Positions 42,044 through 51,591 of a stretch of 64,000 nt of DNA are shown piece by piece. Each line of letters opens with the position of its first letter. Position 1 is the first letter of the stretch. Source of the DNA: JACOZG01 sp038058475 (lineage in GTDB: Bacteria; Patescibacteriota; Minisyncoccia; Phycocordibacterales; JACOZG01); the NCBI GenBank assembly GCA_038058475.1, contig JBBUAW010000010.1, positions 1-64,000 of the forward strand, read 5' to 3'. Position numbers and translations under genes: made by a program. Under the pieces are notes generated by a model. The model searched no databases. It was not told where the DNA came from and was given only the letters and a program-made list of their open reading frames with translations.

Positions 42044-42699
42044 CAACGACCACTTTTAATCGAGCTAGAAAGATTGCGGTGATAGACTATGGTGTCGGCA
42101 ATCTTTATAGTGTGGAACGGGCCCTTAAATCCTTCACAGAAAACTATATTATCACTGAAGATCCGGCGGATATCGCAGCCGCACAGGCAATTATTCTGCC
42201 AGGCGTCGGCGCCTTCGGCGCGGGAATGGAAGGATTAAGGCGCCGCGGCTTGGTACAACCAATCAAAAATTTTGCTCAAACTGGTAAATTAATTCTTGGT
42301 ATTTGTCTCGGGGCGCAAATTTTGTTGAGCGAGGGATATGAGTTTGGGCACTGGGAAGGATTAGGGATCATTGAGGGGCAAACGATTCCCTTTTCGTCAC
42401 TCGCGCTGGGAACTAAAATTCCCCATATTGGTTGGAATATTCTGCGTCCAAAAAAAGAAGATGGTTGGGAAAGGACAATCCTGGCTGGACTGGGACAAGA
42501 AATTAGCGCCTATTTTGTCCACTCCTTCATTCTCCAACCAAAATATGACCAAGATATCAATGCTGTTTCCCAATACGGCGGTCGAGAGTTCACCTCAGTG
42601 ATTCGGAGAGAAAATATTTATGGTTGTCAATTTCATCCCGAAAAAAGTGGTGGCGTGGGTTTGGCAATAATTCGTAATTTTATAAATTTAATAGATTAA
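42040..42699 (+). CDS. HisH-like glutamine amidotransferase subunit
   Basis: A 219-residue class I glutaminase. The nucleophile is C89 (GICLGAQ), with H199 and E201 in CQFHPEKSG. PGVGAFG matches the oxyanion region. It releases ammonia from glutamine for the HisF-like partner with which its gene overlaps by ATGA. N-terminal extension MTTTTFNRARK precedes the usual IAVIDYGVGNL start, so a later start is possible but no other start codon fits. Not a histidine gene in this context. Confidence 0.92.
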   Translation: MTTTTFNRARKIAVIDYGVGNLYSVERALKSFTENYIITEDPADIAAAQAIILPGVGAFGAGMEGLRRRGLVQPIKNFAQTGKLILGICLGAQILLSEGYEFGHWEGLGIIEGQTIPFSSLALGTKIPHIGWNILRPKKEDGWERTILAGLGQEISAYFVHSFILQPKYDQDINAVSQYGGREFTSVIRRENIYGCQFHPEKSGGVGLAIIRNFINLID

Positions 42700-42723
42700 G
42701 GTAAGATTAAGATCTAAAACATT

Positions 42724-43968
42724 ATGCCGCGATATGGTTTACCTGAGCAAGTAAAATTCTGTAAGCGCTGTGTTATCCCAAACACGCGGGCGACTTCATG
42801 TAATGAATACCAAAATAGACGCGATTATCAACATCAATATATTAAATTTGACAAAGAAGGAATATGTTCAGCTTGCCGGTTCAATGAGTCAAAAGAAAAT
42901 AATGATATTGATTGGCTAAAAAGAGAACAAGAATTACTTAAATTACTCGATCAACATCGGAGTCGGGACGGTTCTTATGACTGTATTGTTCCCGGTAGCG
43001 GCGGCAAAGATAGCGTCTACGCTTCGCATATTTTGAAGTATAAGTATGGTATGCATCCCCTAACGGTAACCTGGGCGCCTCATCTTTATACAGACGTTGG
43101 TTGGAAAAATTTTCAAAATTGGATGCATATCGGTGGATTGCCTAATTTTCTCTACACGCCAAACGGAAAAATTCATCGACTATTGACGCGAAATGCTTTT
43201 CTTAATTTATTACATCCCTTTCAACCCTTTGTCATGGGACAAAAAACAATTGGGCCAAAGATGGCGGCTTTGTTTAATATACCGCTGGTTTTTTATGGCG
43301 AGAGTCCTGGAGATTACGGCGCCCATATATCAATTAATCAAAGAGGTTTTAGCACCAAAGCCGAGGAAATAGCTGATCCAACGCATAATCTTGGATTTCG
43401 TTTGGATCATGTGGATAAGAACATGAAACCAGAAGAAATTTATTTAGGCGGTAAGCCAATTGTTGAATATTTAAAGAGCGGGATTGAGTGGGCTGAGCTT
43501 TCTCCATATTTGCCGCTTGATCCAGAAATTATCGCTGAGAAAAAAATTATCCAGGATTATCTTGGTTATTATTTAAAATGGGTCCCTCAAGATTGTTATT
43601 ACTACGCTGTCAAACATAGTGGTTTTGAAGCCAATCCAGAAAGGACGGAGGGAACATATTCAAAATATAACAGCATTGATGATAAGACTGATGGTTTTTT
43701 TTACTATACAACTTATATTAAGTTCGGTTTCGGTCGCGCCACGAAAGATGCAGCTCAAGAAATCAGAAATCATCATATTACCAGAGAGGAAGGCATATCT
43801 TTGGTTCATCGTTTTGACGGAGAATTTCCAAAACGTTATTTTAAAGAATTTTTAGAATATATAAGCTTATCAGAAGAAGATTTCTTGAAAACGATAGATG
43901 ATTTTAGAGATTCCCATATTTGGAAAAAAAATGGCACTAAATGGGAGTTGCGCAATAGGGTCTCATAA
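42724..43968 (+). CDS. N-acetyl sugar amidotransferase (PseA/WbpG/LegA type)
   Basis: A 414-residue PP-loop ATPase that converts an N-acetyl group of a sugar to an acetamidino group using ammonia. A zinc site is formed by C13, C16, C48 and C51, and the ATP loop GSGGKDS is at 91-97. ESPGDYGAH is typical of the family. It completes the HisH/HisF-like system. In pseudaminic acid loci the homologue is PseA and in legionaminic loci LegA; the sugar modified here is not determined. It lies 24 bases after the HisH-like gene and 15 bases before the second carbamoyltransferase. Confidence 0.9.
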   Translation: MPRYGLPEQVKFCKRCVIPNTRATSCNEYQNRRDYQHQYIKFDKEGICSACRFNESKENNDIDWLKREQELLKLLDQHRSRDGSYDCIVPGSGGKDSVYASHILKYKYGMHPLTVTWAPHLYTDVGWKNFQNWMHIGGLPNFLYTPNGKIHRLLTRNAFLNLLHPFQPFVMGQKTIGPKMAALFNIPLVFYGESPGDYGAHISINQRGFSTKAEEIADPTHNLGFRLDHVDKNMKPEEIYLGGKPIVEYLKSGIEWAELSPYLPLDPEIIAEKKIIQDYLGYYLKWVPQDCYYYAVKHSGFEANPERTEGTYSKYNSIDDKTDGFFYYTTYIKFGFGRATKDAAQEIRNHHITREEGISLVHRFDGEFPKRYFKEFLEYISLSEEDFLKTIDDFRDSHIWKKNGTKWELRNRVS

Positions 43969-43983
43969 TTATTTCGACAGTTT

Positions 43984-45789
43984 ATGTATATTCTTGGGTT
44001 ATCATTTTTTTATCATGATTCCTCTGCTACATTACTCCGAGATGGAGTGGTGTTGGGAGCGGTTCAGGAAGAACGGTTTTCACGAAAAAAATTTGACAAT
44101 GGATTTCCTTTGCAATCTATTCAGTTTTTACTTCAACTAGCTCAAATTAACATTGACGATATTGATAAAATTATTTATTACGAAAATCCGCTTAAAAAAT
44201 TAGTCAGAATTATTCGCTCTTTTGTCGCTACTGCACCCAGGAATTTATCGACTTTTGGCCAAGCAATGAACCTTCAGTTGCGTTATAAACTTTGGATTAA
44301 ACGGGTAATTCGACGAGAAACAAATTTCCGTGGAAAAATTAGCTACGTTGACCACCATCAAAGCCATGCCGCTTCGGCTTTTTATCCTTCACCATTTAAT
44401 GAGGCGGCCTTTTTAACTCTTGATGGTGTAGGTGAATGGGCTACTACCACTTTTGGTCAAGGAAATAGCCGGGGTCTTGAGTTTTTTGGGGAAATTGATT
44501 TCCCCCATTCTCTTGGTTTATTGTATGCCGCCTTTACCTATTTTACCGGATTTAAAATAAATTCTGGAGAATATAAATTAATGGGACTCGCACCTTATGG
44601 TGAACCGAGATATCTTCAGACAATTTTAGATAATTTGATTGATTTAAAATCCGATGGTTCTTTTCGGATTAATCAAGATTATTTCGATTATGCCACCGGT
44701 GAAAAGATGATTAACGAAAAATTCTGTTCTCTATTTAAACGTCAAGCGAGAAAGCCGGAATCAGACTTGACTCAGGATGATATGGATCTGGCCCGCTCAA
44801 TTCAAGAAGTAACCGAGCTCGCAGTGTTAAACATCGCTACTCGGGTAAAAAAAGAAACGGGGCAAAAAAATTTATGCCTAGCTGGTGGAGTGGCTTTAAA
44901 TTGCGTGGCCAACAGCAGACTTTCGAGAACTAATTTGTTTGAAAACATTTGGGTCCAACCGGCAGCTGGCGACGCCGGAGGCTCACTTGGCGCGGCGCTT
45001 TATTTTTGGCATCAAATCCTTGGTAAACCAAATTTATTTAAATCATCAAATTATTTCTTTAATCCCTATCTTGGTCCAGCCTATAATAAAAAAGTTATTC
45101 GTGAATTTTTAGATTCAAATTATCTTCCCTATTCTGCCATTAACGAAATTGAAGAAACAACGGCTCGTCTTCTAGCTGATGGCTATATTATTGGATGGTT
45201 CCAAGGAAGAATGGAATTTGGACCTCGAGCCCTTGGTAACCGAAGTATTTTGGGACATCCAGGTTTACCCGATATGCAAAAAAAGATGAATCTCAAAATA
45301 AAATTTCGAGAGTCATTCAGACCCTTTGCGCCGGCGGTATTGGAAGAACGGGCGAAAGAATGGTTTCAAGAGGCAGTGCCGTCGCCTTATATGCTTTTTG
45401 TTTTTCCTGTTTGTCAAAATAAGAGAGTTCCAGAAAAAAACGGCGAAAAAAAATTATTCGGCATTGATAAATTGAATGTGTTACGGTCTTTGGTTCCGGC
45501 GATTACCCATGTTGATTATTCTGCACGAATTCAGACGGTAAACCAAAAAACTAATCTGCGATTTTATACCTTAATCAAAAAATTTTACGAGTTAACAGGA
45601 TTACCAATGATCATTAACACTTCTTTCAATGTTAGAAACGAACCAATTGTTCGAACACCAGAAGAGGCTTATCGCTGTTTTATGAGAACTAATATGGATT
45701 ATCTGATTTTGGAAGACTTTCTTCTGACTAAGAAAGAACAGCCCAAAAAAGAAGAGCGAGATTGGGAAAAACTCTATGAACTTGATTAA
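43984..45789 (+). CDS. Carbamoyltransferase (NodU/CmcH family), second copy
   Basis: A 601-residue paralogue of 39395-41179. The N-terminal part has FYHDSSATLL and the metal-site DHHQSHAASAFYPSPF (about 121-136). LAGGVALNCVANS and GWFQGRMEFGPRALGNRSILGHP (about 400-422) are the carbamoyl-AMP and acceptor regions, and LPMIINTSFNVRNEPIV follows. It belongs to the amidotransferase operon and overlaps the SGNH gene by 14 bases. The C-terminal tail is Lys/Glu-rich. Probably carbamoylates a hydroxyl of the same glycan unit. Confidence 0.92.
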   Translation: MYILGLSFFYHDSSATLLRDGVVLGAVQEERFSRKKFDNGFPLQSIQFLLQLAQINIDDIDKIIYYENPLKKLVRIIRSFVATAPRNLSTFGQAMNLQLRYKLWIKRVIRRETNFRGKISYVDHHQSHAASAFYPSPFNEAAFLTLDGVGEWATTTFGQGNSRGLEFFGEIDFPHSLGLLYAAFTYFTGFKINSGEYKLMGLAPYGEPRYLQTILDNLIDLKSDGSFRINQDYFDYATGEKMINEKFCSLFKRQARKPESDLTQDDMDLARSIQEVTELAVLNIATRVKKETGQKNLCLAGGVALNCVANSRLSRTNLFENIWVQPAAGDAGGSLGAALYFWHQILGKPNLFKSSNYFFNPYLGPAYNKKVIREFLDSNYLPYSAINEIEETTARLLADGYIIGWFQGRMEFGPRALGNRSILGHPGLPDMQKKMNLKIKFRESFRPFAPAVLEERAKEWFQEAVPSPYMLFVFPVCQNKRVPEKNGEKKLFGIDKLNVLRSLVPAITHVDYSARIQTVNQKTNLRFYTLIKKFYELTGLPMIINTSFNVRNEPIVRTPEEAYRCFMRTNMDYLILEDFLLTKKEQPKKEERDWEKLYELD

Positions 45790-47179
45790 AAATAGACTAT
45801 TGATTCTAGTAATTTTCGGGATTATTTATCTTTTTTGGATTAGGTTGGTTGGTTTCTCTATTCTATTATTAGTTCCATTTATTGTCTATGAAATAATCTT
45901 GCGTTTAGTTTTACGATTGATTTATGGCCGGCAATATCGTTTTGCCCTTTATAACTATTTTATCGTTGATCATCCAATTTATGGTAATGCCTTTCGAAAA
46001 AATATCGTGAGCCAGAAAATTGATTTTCCTGTTTTTGATAAATTTATCTTCAAACCTGGGACTCATATTTCACTTGATTTAGCCAAAAACAAAACTGAAC
46101 GAATTAAGTATTCTATTAATTCTCGTGGTTTTCGCGGTCCAGAATTTTCCTTAACAAAAAAACCTGGAATCATTCGGGTTTTCGCCAGCGGCGGTTCAAC
46201 CACTGCCTGCAATTCGGTTGACGACGATGAGGCCTGGCCGGCAGTAATGGAAAAAGAGTTACATTCTCGGAGACATTTAGTCGAGGTTATCAATGCTGGA
46301 GTTCAGGGTTGGTCTTCATATCAGGAATTATTGCGTTTTAAGCACGAGATTGTGAATTACCAACCTGATGTAATTCTTCTGCACCAGGGTTGGAACGAAG
46401 AATTTGCCTACAGTTCGCAGAATCTTGGTCGATGGTGGCAACCGCGAGTTGTGCGCAATATGATTGAAACTCGTTATTTTTATTCTAATAAACATCCTTG
46501 GCTTTCTCAAACTCGGTTTTTGCTTTTATTTTATCTCGCTCAATTATATTTCAAGGATTTTATTTTTAATCGTCAAATGAGATTTACCAATCCTGAGCGT
46601 TGGATTTGTTTACAACGTGGAGAATATCTTCCCGCTTGGTTTGATAATTTGATAGAAATTGCGCGTGAAGCAAAAACTAGAGGTATCTTGGTTTATATAA
46701 TAAATTATCCTGGCTTGTGTGATTTAAATGATTCATCAACGGTTCGCGAGATTTATTTGAAAAATACGAGATTAAGCCGTTTTTACGCCGATTATCAGGC
46801 TGTTTCCAAAAAACAAATTCAAAAAACACTCAAACAAATTGAACCTTTAATTCCCCTGATTGAGACTGAGAAAGAATTGCTTCGTTATCAAGCCGAGGAA
46901 CGTTTGGATTTTTTTATAGATGAAATTCATCTATCCGCCAAGGGTAACGCTTGGCTGGGTAAAATTATTGGCAAAAAATTAGCTGAGGACAAAAACTTTG
47001 TCCAACTTAAAAGCAATTTGGTTTTTAAAGAAAAAGAAATCGGATCCATCCGAAACGAGATTAGCAAGAATTATGCTTATATTGATGATTTTCTGGCAAC
47101 AACAATCAAAAAATTAAAACAAAAAAAATGGCACAAAGATAAACTTGATTTACCGACCGATCGTTACACCACTTTTTAA
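45776..47179 (+). CDS. Membrane-anchored SGNH/GDSL hydrolase
   Basis: A 467-residue protein with one or two N-terminal hydrophobic helices (about 7-50) and a soluble SGNH domain. GGSTTA (about 138-143) holds the nucleophile Ser, NAGVQGWSS the Gly/Asn block, HQGWNEE the Asn block and IDEIHLSAKGN (about 380-390) the Asp-His pair. Members are esterases or O-acetyltransferases at the cell surface. In polysaccharide loci they often act on O-acetyl groups. It overlaps the carbamoyltransferase gene and shares the stop-codon TTAA with the convergent gene. Confidence 0.83.
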   Translation: MNLIKNRLLILVIFGIIYLFWIRLVGFSILLLVPFIVYEIILRLVLRLIYGRQYRFALYNYFIVDHPIYGNAFRKNIVSQKIDFPVFDKFIFKPGTHISLDLAKNKTERIKYSINSRGFRGPEFSLTKKPGIIRVFASGGSTTACNSVDDDEAWPAVMEKELHSRRHLVEVINAGVQGWSSYQELLRFKHEIVNYQPDVILLHQGWNEEFAYSSQNLGRWWQPRVVRNMIETRYFYSNKHPWLSQTRFLLLFYLAQLYFKDFIFNRQMRFTNPERWICLQRGEYLPAWFDNLIEIAREAKTRGILVYIINYPGLCDLNDSSTVREIYLKNTRLSRFYADYQAVSKKQIQKTLKQIEPLIPLIETEKELLRYQAEERLDFFIDEIHLSAKGNAWLGKIIGKKLAEDKNFVQLKSNLVFKEKEIGSIRNEISKNYAYIDDFLATTIKKLKQKKWHKDKLDLPTDRYTTF

Positions 47180-48414
47180 GACGAGGAATTGATCAGGGCC
47201 ACAATACGATCAATAGCTTGTCGGTCGATTGGCGGCAGTTCTTCAGATTGCCATTTCCCCTGCTTAAAATCCGAAAGTCTAGTTTCAAATTGTTCGCGAG
47301 AAATAATTACTTCCTTAAGATGGTATAATTCTTGACCGGCGTTAATCGCTGTGAGTCTAGAAAAATTGACAAAAATAGCCGGTGTGCCACTGGCTAAAAC
47401 TGTAATACTTGCCGCTGTCCAAGGGTCCAGGACACAAAGATCAGACAAGGCAACCAATTCTTCGGTTTCTGCTTCGTCACAAACAATTTTAACCGATAAA
47501 TTACGAAAAGAAAGATAAAGAGCAATATTGTCGCCAGGATGAAGTTTAAAAACAACTTCTGTTGTCTCTGGCGGAAAAAATTTTCTGATTGACTCTAAAA
47601 TTTTTTGGAAATAATTCAGGTGTTCTTCAACCGAAAAAGACCATCTTTTCCTCTTATGTAAACCCCAAACTAAAACGGTGATAATTTTTTCCTTTTTTCC
47701 CAAATCATATTTTTGCTCCAGTTTTTTTCTAAATAAAAAGTTTTGTTTAACAAGCTGTTTGAGCTCATAAGAAATTTGCTGTTCTATTATTCCCACCTTA
47801 ACCATTCGTTCGGGAGAAATTTTGCAACGTTCTTGAAAAATTTCTATCGCCGATTCATCCATTAGTCCTAAGCGATTAACGACCCCTGATGAATTGGCGT
47901 AAGCTAGACCGCCGCCGAAAAAATCAACTATCCAATATAAACCATCCATCAGGCGATAATAAAATTTTCGCCAGCGCGACGGCGCAACAAAATTCAACTT
48001 GCTAACCGTTTTGTTTCCACCATAAGCCCATTGCAACATAATAGTGTCAATTTCTTGACGATTGGCTTCTTTCAAAAGGGTTTGATAGGGTGGCAAGTTT
48101 TTAGTTAAAATCAGTTTGGTTGGTTGATGAATTTTTAAAAATTGTCGGCAGGCGCGCAAATGTAAATAACGTTTGAACATTGGCGTTAAAAAGGGTAAAT
48201 AAATCCATGGTATTGGTTTTAGTCCTTGTTCAATAAGATGATATGGGTAATGATTTTTTTTTAGATATTTTTCCATCTGGTCGCGACGACTGTCTGGCCG
48301 GCGGACAATTAAAAATTCAATTTGGTAATACAGCGAGAGCCGCGGAATTAGTTTAATGTAATATTTAAGCGGGCCAATATAAGCTGGGACGAAAAAAAGT
48401 TTAGGTGTTTGCAT
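47176..48414 (-). CDS. GT-B-like glycosyltransferase-related protein
   Basis: A 412-residue protein without membrane helices. The N-terminal domain has GPLKYYIK and the C-terminal half VVFKLHPGDN (about 295) and LSDLCVLDPWTAASITVLASGTPAIFVNFSR (about 330-360), like CDP-glycerol-type GT-B proteins. It resembles 50188-51591 only weakly. The ATG at 48414 overlaps the ABC exporter gene by 14 bases; upstream frames lie within the exporter coding sequence. Last gene of a seven-gene minus-strand run. Substrate unknown; a transferase role is inferred from fold and context. Confidence 0.7.
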   Translation of the reverse strand: MQTPKLFFVPAYIGPLKYYIKLIPRLSLYYQIEFLIVRRPDSRRDQMEKYLKKNHYPYHLIEQGLKPIPWIYLPFLTPMFKRYLHLRACRQFLKIHQPTKLILTKNLPPYQTLLKEANRQEIDTIMLQWAYGGNKTVSKLNFVAPSRWRKFYYRLMDGLYWIVDFFGGGLAYANSSGVVNRLGLMDESAIEIFQERCKISPERMVKVGIIEQQISYELKQLVKQNFLFRKKLEQKYDLGKKEKIITVLVWGLHKRKRWSFSVEEHLNYFQKILESIRKFFPPETTEVVFKLHPGDNIALYLSFRNLSVKIVCDEAETEELVALSDLCVLDPWTAASITVLASGTPAIFVNFSRLTAINAGQELYHLKEVIISREQFETRLSDFKQGKWQSEELPPIDRQAIDRIVALINSSS

Positions 48415-50191
48415 TATTATAGACGCGATAAAAATAAGATTTTTTATCTTTGAGTAATTCTTCGGGCGAAGCCTCTTCTGTAATTCGACCATGTTTTAAG
48501 ACTACGAGTTTATCCGCCTTAACTATCGTGGAAAGCCGATGAGCAATAACTAAGATTGTAGTTTGACCTTTTAAACCCTCAATTGCCCGCTGAATTTCTA
48601 ATTCCGACTCGCCATCTAAAGCACTGGTTACTTCATCGAGCAATAAAATAATCGGCTTTCTGGCTAAGGCGCGGGCAATTCCCACCCGTTGTCGTTGGCC
48701 GGCTGAAAGCCGCGCGCCACGTTCTCCAACTAACGTTTGGTAGCCGTCAGGCAAGGTTTGGATAAAAGAATCCAAGTGAGCCAGCTTAGCCGCCTCTCGG
48801 ATGTCGGATGTAGTGACGGTTAAATTGAAAAAACGGATATTATTCTCAATCGTATCGTTCAGTAAAAAAACATCTTGGGGGACATAACCAAGGTTAGCAC
48901 GCCAATCCCTAAGAAGAATATTGTGAATCGGCACTCCATCCAACCGAATTTCTCCACTGGTCGGCCGAAATAATCGCAACAATAAATCAAATAATGTAGT
49001 TTTGCCGGCGCCAGAGATACCGATAATTCCGACAAACGTGCCATGGTTAATTTTAAACGAAACTTCATTAAGCACCGGTTGATTATTGGTATAGGCAAAA
49101 CATACTCGTTCAAAAGTCAGTTCTTGTATAAACGAAAAAGGTTGATGACCCAGATTTTCTTCACTTTCTCGTTCAACTGCTTCTTCATAGGCAGTAGTGT
49201 CGTGTAAATAAGGGGCCAAATCAACAACATGCTGCAAATTACTTTGAACGGTTTGAATATAAGTAAAAATACGGTGAACTAAGTAAGCCAGTGCCGCCAT
49301 AGCCACAAATGAGAAATCGGGATCATAAATGCGCATAATGGCAAAAATGATAAGGATATAAACGACACTTACTGGTTGAACAAAAACCGTAGCCAAGGTA
49401 CCGAAAAGCGACGAGCGAACCTGAAATCGTCGTAAAGAATCGAAATAACGGCATCCTTCATCTAAAAATGGCCGAGTGATTCCGAATGCTTTTATTGTCT
49501 TCAGGCCGGCAGTACTTTCTCCAACTAGATGAGTCACCTCTTTATTCAAAGTCGCCGTTTTTCGAGCAAGGATTTTAATCCAATGCAATATCGGACTCAT
49601 TAAGACAAAAAAGATACCACCAATCAATATGGTTGAGAGGGTCACTAACCAGGAAATATTGAGAGCGACTAACAAATACATTACTAGGCTAGCACTTAAC
49701 ACTAATGAGTCAGCCATAATTTCAAACAATTTTGCGCTCATGGAGACATCAACCATAAGTAAGGTTTCCAAATAGCCAACGCGGCGAGTTAATAAATGAG
49801 ACCAATTGGCCGCCAACATCTTACGGAGTAGGGCTTCGCGCCGTTCACGTTCAAATTCCGATCGAATGACTATTCGGATGTAGTTAAAAATTAAGAGGGC
49901 AATTGCTTTTAAGAAAAAGAGGAAGGCAATCAGAATGATGAAAGTGGCAAAACGCACCTCGATTCGCAATAAAGAAAAAATAAAAACAATTGCCTTAGAA
50001 ACAATATCATCACCAGCGGCCCCACCATGATTGATGAATGAAAAAAGCGGAATCAAAGCATTCACTCCTACAGCTTCAAACAAACCACTCAAGAGGCCAA
50101 GAATGGCTAAAAAAATAATTTTAACTTTATAAGGTCCAAAAGCTTTTCGAAAAGGTGTTAGTAAAGATTTTAGTTTAAAGAAGATATTCAT
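48401..50191 (-). CDS. ABC exporter, flippase candidate (MsbA/PglK type)
   Basis: A 596-residue fused ABC exporter with six membrane helices (residues 20-320) and a nucleotide-binding domain. Walker A is at 391-399 (GISGAGKTT), the Q-loop Gln at 439, the signature LSAGQ at 495-499, Walker B LLLDE around 516-520, and the switch His at 551. Its size and single-chain design fit PglK/MsbA-type flippases of lipid-linked oligosaccharides. It sits between glycosyltransferase genes and is the only flippase-like gene seen here. No Wzx, Wzy or Wzm/Wzt pair appears in the window. Cargo is not determined by sequence. Confidence 0.9.
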   Translation of the reverse strand: MNIFFKLKSLLTPFRKAFGPYKVKIIFLAILGLLSGLFEAVGVNALIPLFSFINHGGAAGDDIVSKAIVFIFSLLRIEVRFATFIILIAFLFFLKAIALLIFNYIRIVIRSEFERERREALLRKMLAANWSHLLTRRVGYLETLLMVDVSMSAKLFEIMADSLVLSASLVMYLLVALNISWLVTLSTILIGGIFFVLMSPILHWIKILARKTATLNKEVTHLVGESTAGLKTIKAFGITRPFLDEGCRYFDSLRRFQVRSSLFGTLATVFVQPVSVVYILIIFAIMRIYDPDFSFVAMAALAYLVHRIFTYIQTVQSNLQHVVDLAPYLHDTTAYEEAVERESEENLGHQPFSFIQELTFERVCFAYTNNQPVLNEVSFKINHGTFVGIIGISGAGKTTLFDLLLRLFRPTSGEIRLDGVPIHNILLRDWRANLGYVPQDVFLLNDTIENNIRFFNLTVTTSDIREAAKLAHLDSFIQTLPDGYQTLVGERGARLSAGQRQRVGIARALARKPIILLLDEVTSALDGESELEIQRAIEGLKGQTTILVIAHRLSTIVKADKLVVLKHGRITEEASPEELLKDKKSYFYRVYNNANT

Positions 50192-51591
50192 AAATTTAAT
50201 GATTCAATTGTCTGAGTTACCAGGTTGGCGAATCGTTGGCCAGCTTGACCGTCAAGCGGACCGACAAAACGTTGACGCAATCGTTCTCGGCCGACGGCGT
50301 TTAATTTAGGGTTTGCTAAATATCCCAATAGAGCGTCCAGAAACTCAGCGCGCGATTTAACAATCCAAGTGCCTTTAGTCCGGACGATTTCCAAATAATA
50401 ATCACTTTCATAACTTGAGGCCAGGGATTGGCGATTACGCGGTATATTAATTAGCGGTTCAAATGCGACATTAATTACCGGTTTATCAAATGCTACCGCA
50501 TCTAAGGTGATAGTTGAAGCGACATTAACTACTATAGCAGCGTGAGCCAAACTATTGGCAAATCGTTCCATTGCTCTAACACTAAAATCGCCATGATCTT
50601 TAAATCCTTTGGAGGGGAGATTAATTTGGTCAATAATTATTTTCGGCCGGCCGATTAGGGCGCTGAATTTTTTCTCATCTTGGCGATAACTAAAATGAGG
50701 ACGAATTAATAAAGAAACGTTTGGCAGTTGGCCAGATTCCATAAATTGAACTAGCAGAAGTGCAATATCAGCATCTTCTGGTATAGATTTGCCTTCTGAA
50801 GTAAATAAAATTATTGGATGTAATGGGTTTAATTTAAACTCGTTGCAAAAACGATCTCGAGACCATAAAAATTGCTTTTGTCGATAACCGTCAAATTGCA
50901 GAATTCCAATAATTTTTATTTGTTCCCGTTTATAACATTGGAATAACACTGCTTGATCAGCCATAAATTGGCTCCAGACTACTAAAATGTCGGCCTTGGT
51001 ACGGAAACCAGCACGCGATAAATTATCCCAACTTTTAGGCATTCCAATAGTCTTAACCTTTTCTCGGCGGGCGGCTTTAAGTAAGGCTGATTCAATATTA
51101 GATGAGATTGAAGTGGAAATAATTAAATGAGGTTGTTCGGTTTTAATTAGAATGCGAAATTCATTAACTCTTTTTTTTTGGCCGAGGTAAAAGTCTAGCC
51201 AACGAACGAAATCTCTCAAAAAAATAATTTTGGAGAGAGGCAGAAAAATTAAAGCAAATAATCCGTATCGAAAAAAACTAAGATCTTCCGGTTTTGTAAG
51301 AGCTCTGGTACCATAGCGCAACTTTAAGGCAATGAATTTACTCCATAAAAGATATTTATGAAGACCGAGAAAAAAAATGTCCGCTCTAGTATGGCTGTCA
51401 TCTTTAAAATATTTAAATACCACATTAGGATGAGAAAACTCCTGAATGAAACGCGGGTCGTTAAAAGCTGGAGTGAGGATTATTAGCCGATATTTTTCAC
51501 GTAATTGGCAATAAAAATCATTTTGTAATAAATTACGAGCTGTCATACTGCGGCCAACGGTTAAAAAAATTGTGGGTAAGGTTGACTTCAT
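50188..51591 (-). CDS. GT-B-like surface carbohydrate biosynthesis protein
   Basis: A 467-residue relative of 23872-25263. MTARNLLQNDFYCQL, KTIGMPKSWDNLSR, SLLIRPHFSYR and VNVASTITLDAVAFDKPVINVAF occur in the same order as in the other protein. The GT-B fold and the RPHFS and T/S-rich nucleotide segment suggest a transferase. It overlaps the ABC gene by ATGA and the kinase-like gene by ATGA. A coding-strand A9 tract near residue 138 encodes KK and lies at the position where the paralogue has T9. Confidence 0.72.
   Translation of the reverse strand: MKSTLPTIFLTVGRSMTARNLLQNDFYCQLREKYRLIILTPAFNDPRFIQEFSHPNVVFKYFKDDSHTRADIFFLGLHKYLLWSKFIALKLRYGTRALTKPEDLSFFRYGLFALIFLPLSKIIFLRDFVRWLDFYLGQKKRVNEFRILIKTEQPHLIISTSISSNIESALLKAARREKVKTIGMPKSWDNLSRAGFRTKADILVVWSQFMADQAVLFQCYKREQIKIIGILQFDGYRQKQFLWSRDRFCNEFKLNPLHPIILFTSEGKSIPEDADIALLLVQFMESGQLPNVSLLIRPHFSYRQDEKKFSALIGRPKIIIDQINLPSKGFKDHGDFSVRAMERFANSLAHAAIVVNVASTITLDAVAFDKPVINVAFEPLINIPRNRQSLASSYESDYYLEIVRTKGTWIVKSRAEFLDALLGYLANPKLNAVGRERLRQRFVGPLDGQAGQRFANLVTQTIESLNL
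51171..51179 (-). repeat. Nine-base homopolymer tract in a glycosyltransferase-like gene
   Basis: Nine A residues on the coding strand near residue 138 of 50188-51591, encoding Lys-Lys-Arg with the next base. It matches the location of the T9 tract in the paralogue at 23872-25263. Confidence 0.5.

Noticed and set aside
41285..42699. Histidine biosynthesis genes hisF and hisH
   Set aside because: HisF lacks both catalytic Asp residues (His11, Glu130), no other his gene is near, and a PP-loop amidotransferase gene follows. The set fits acetamidino sugar formation instead.
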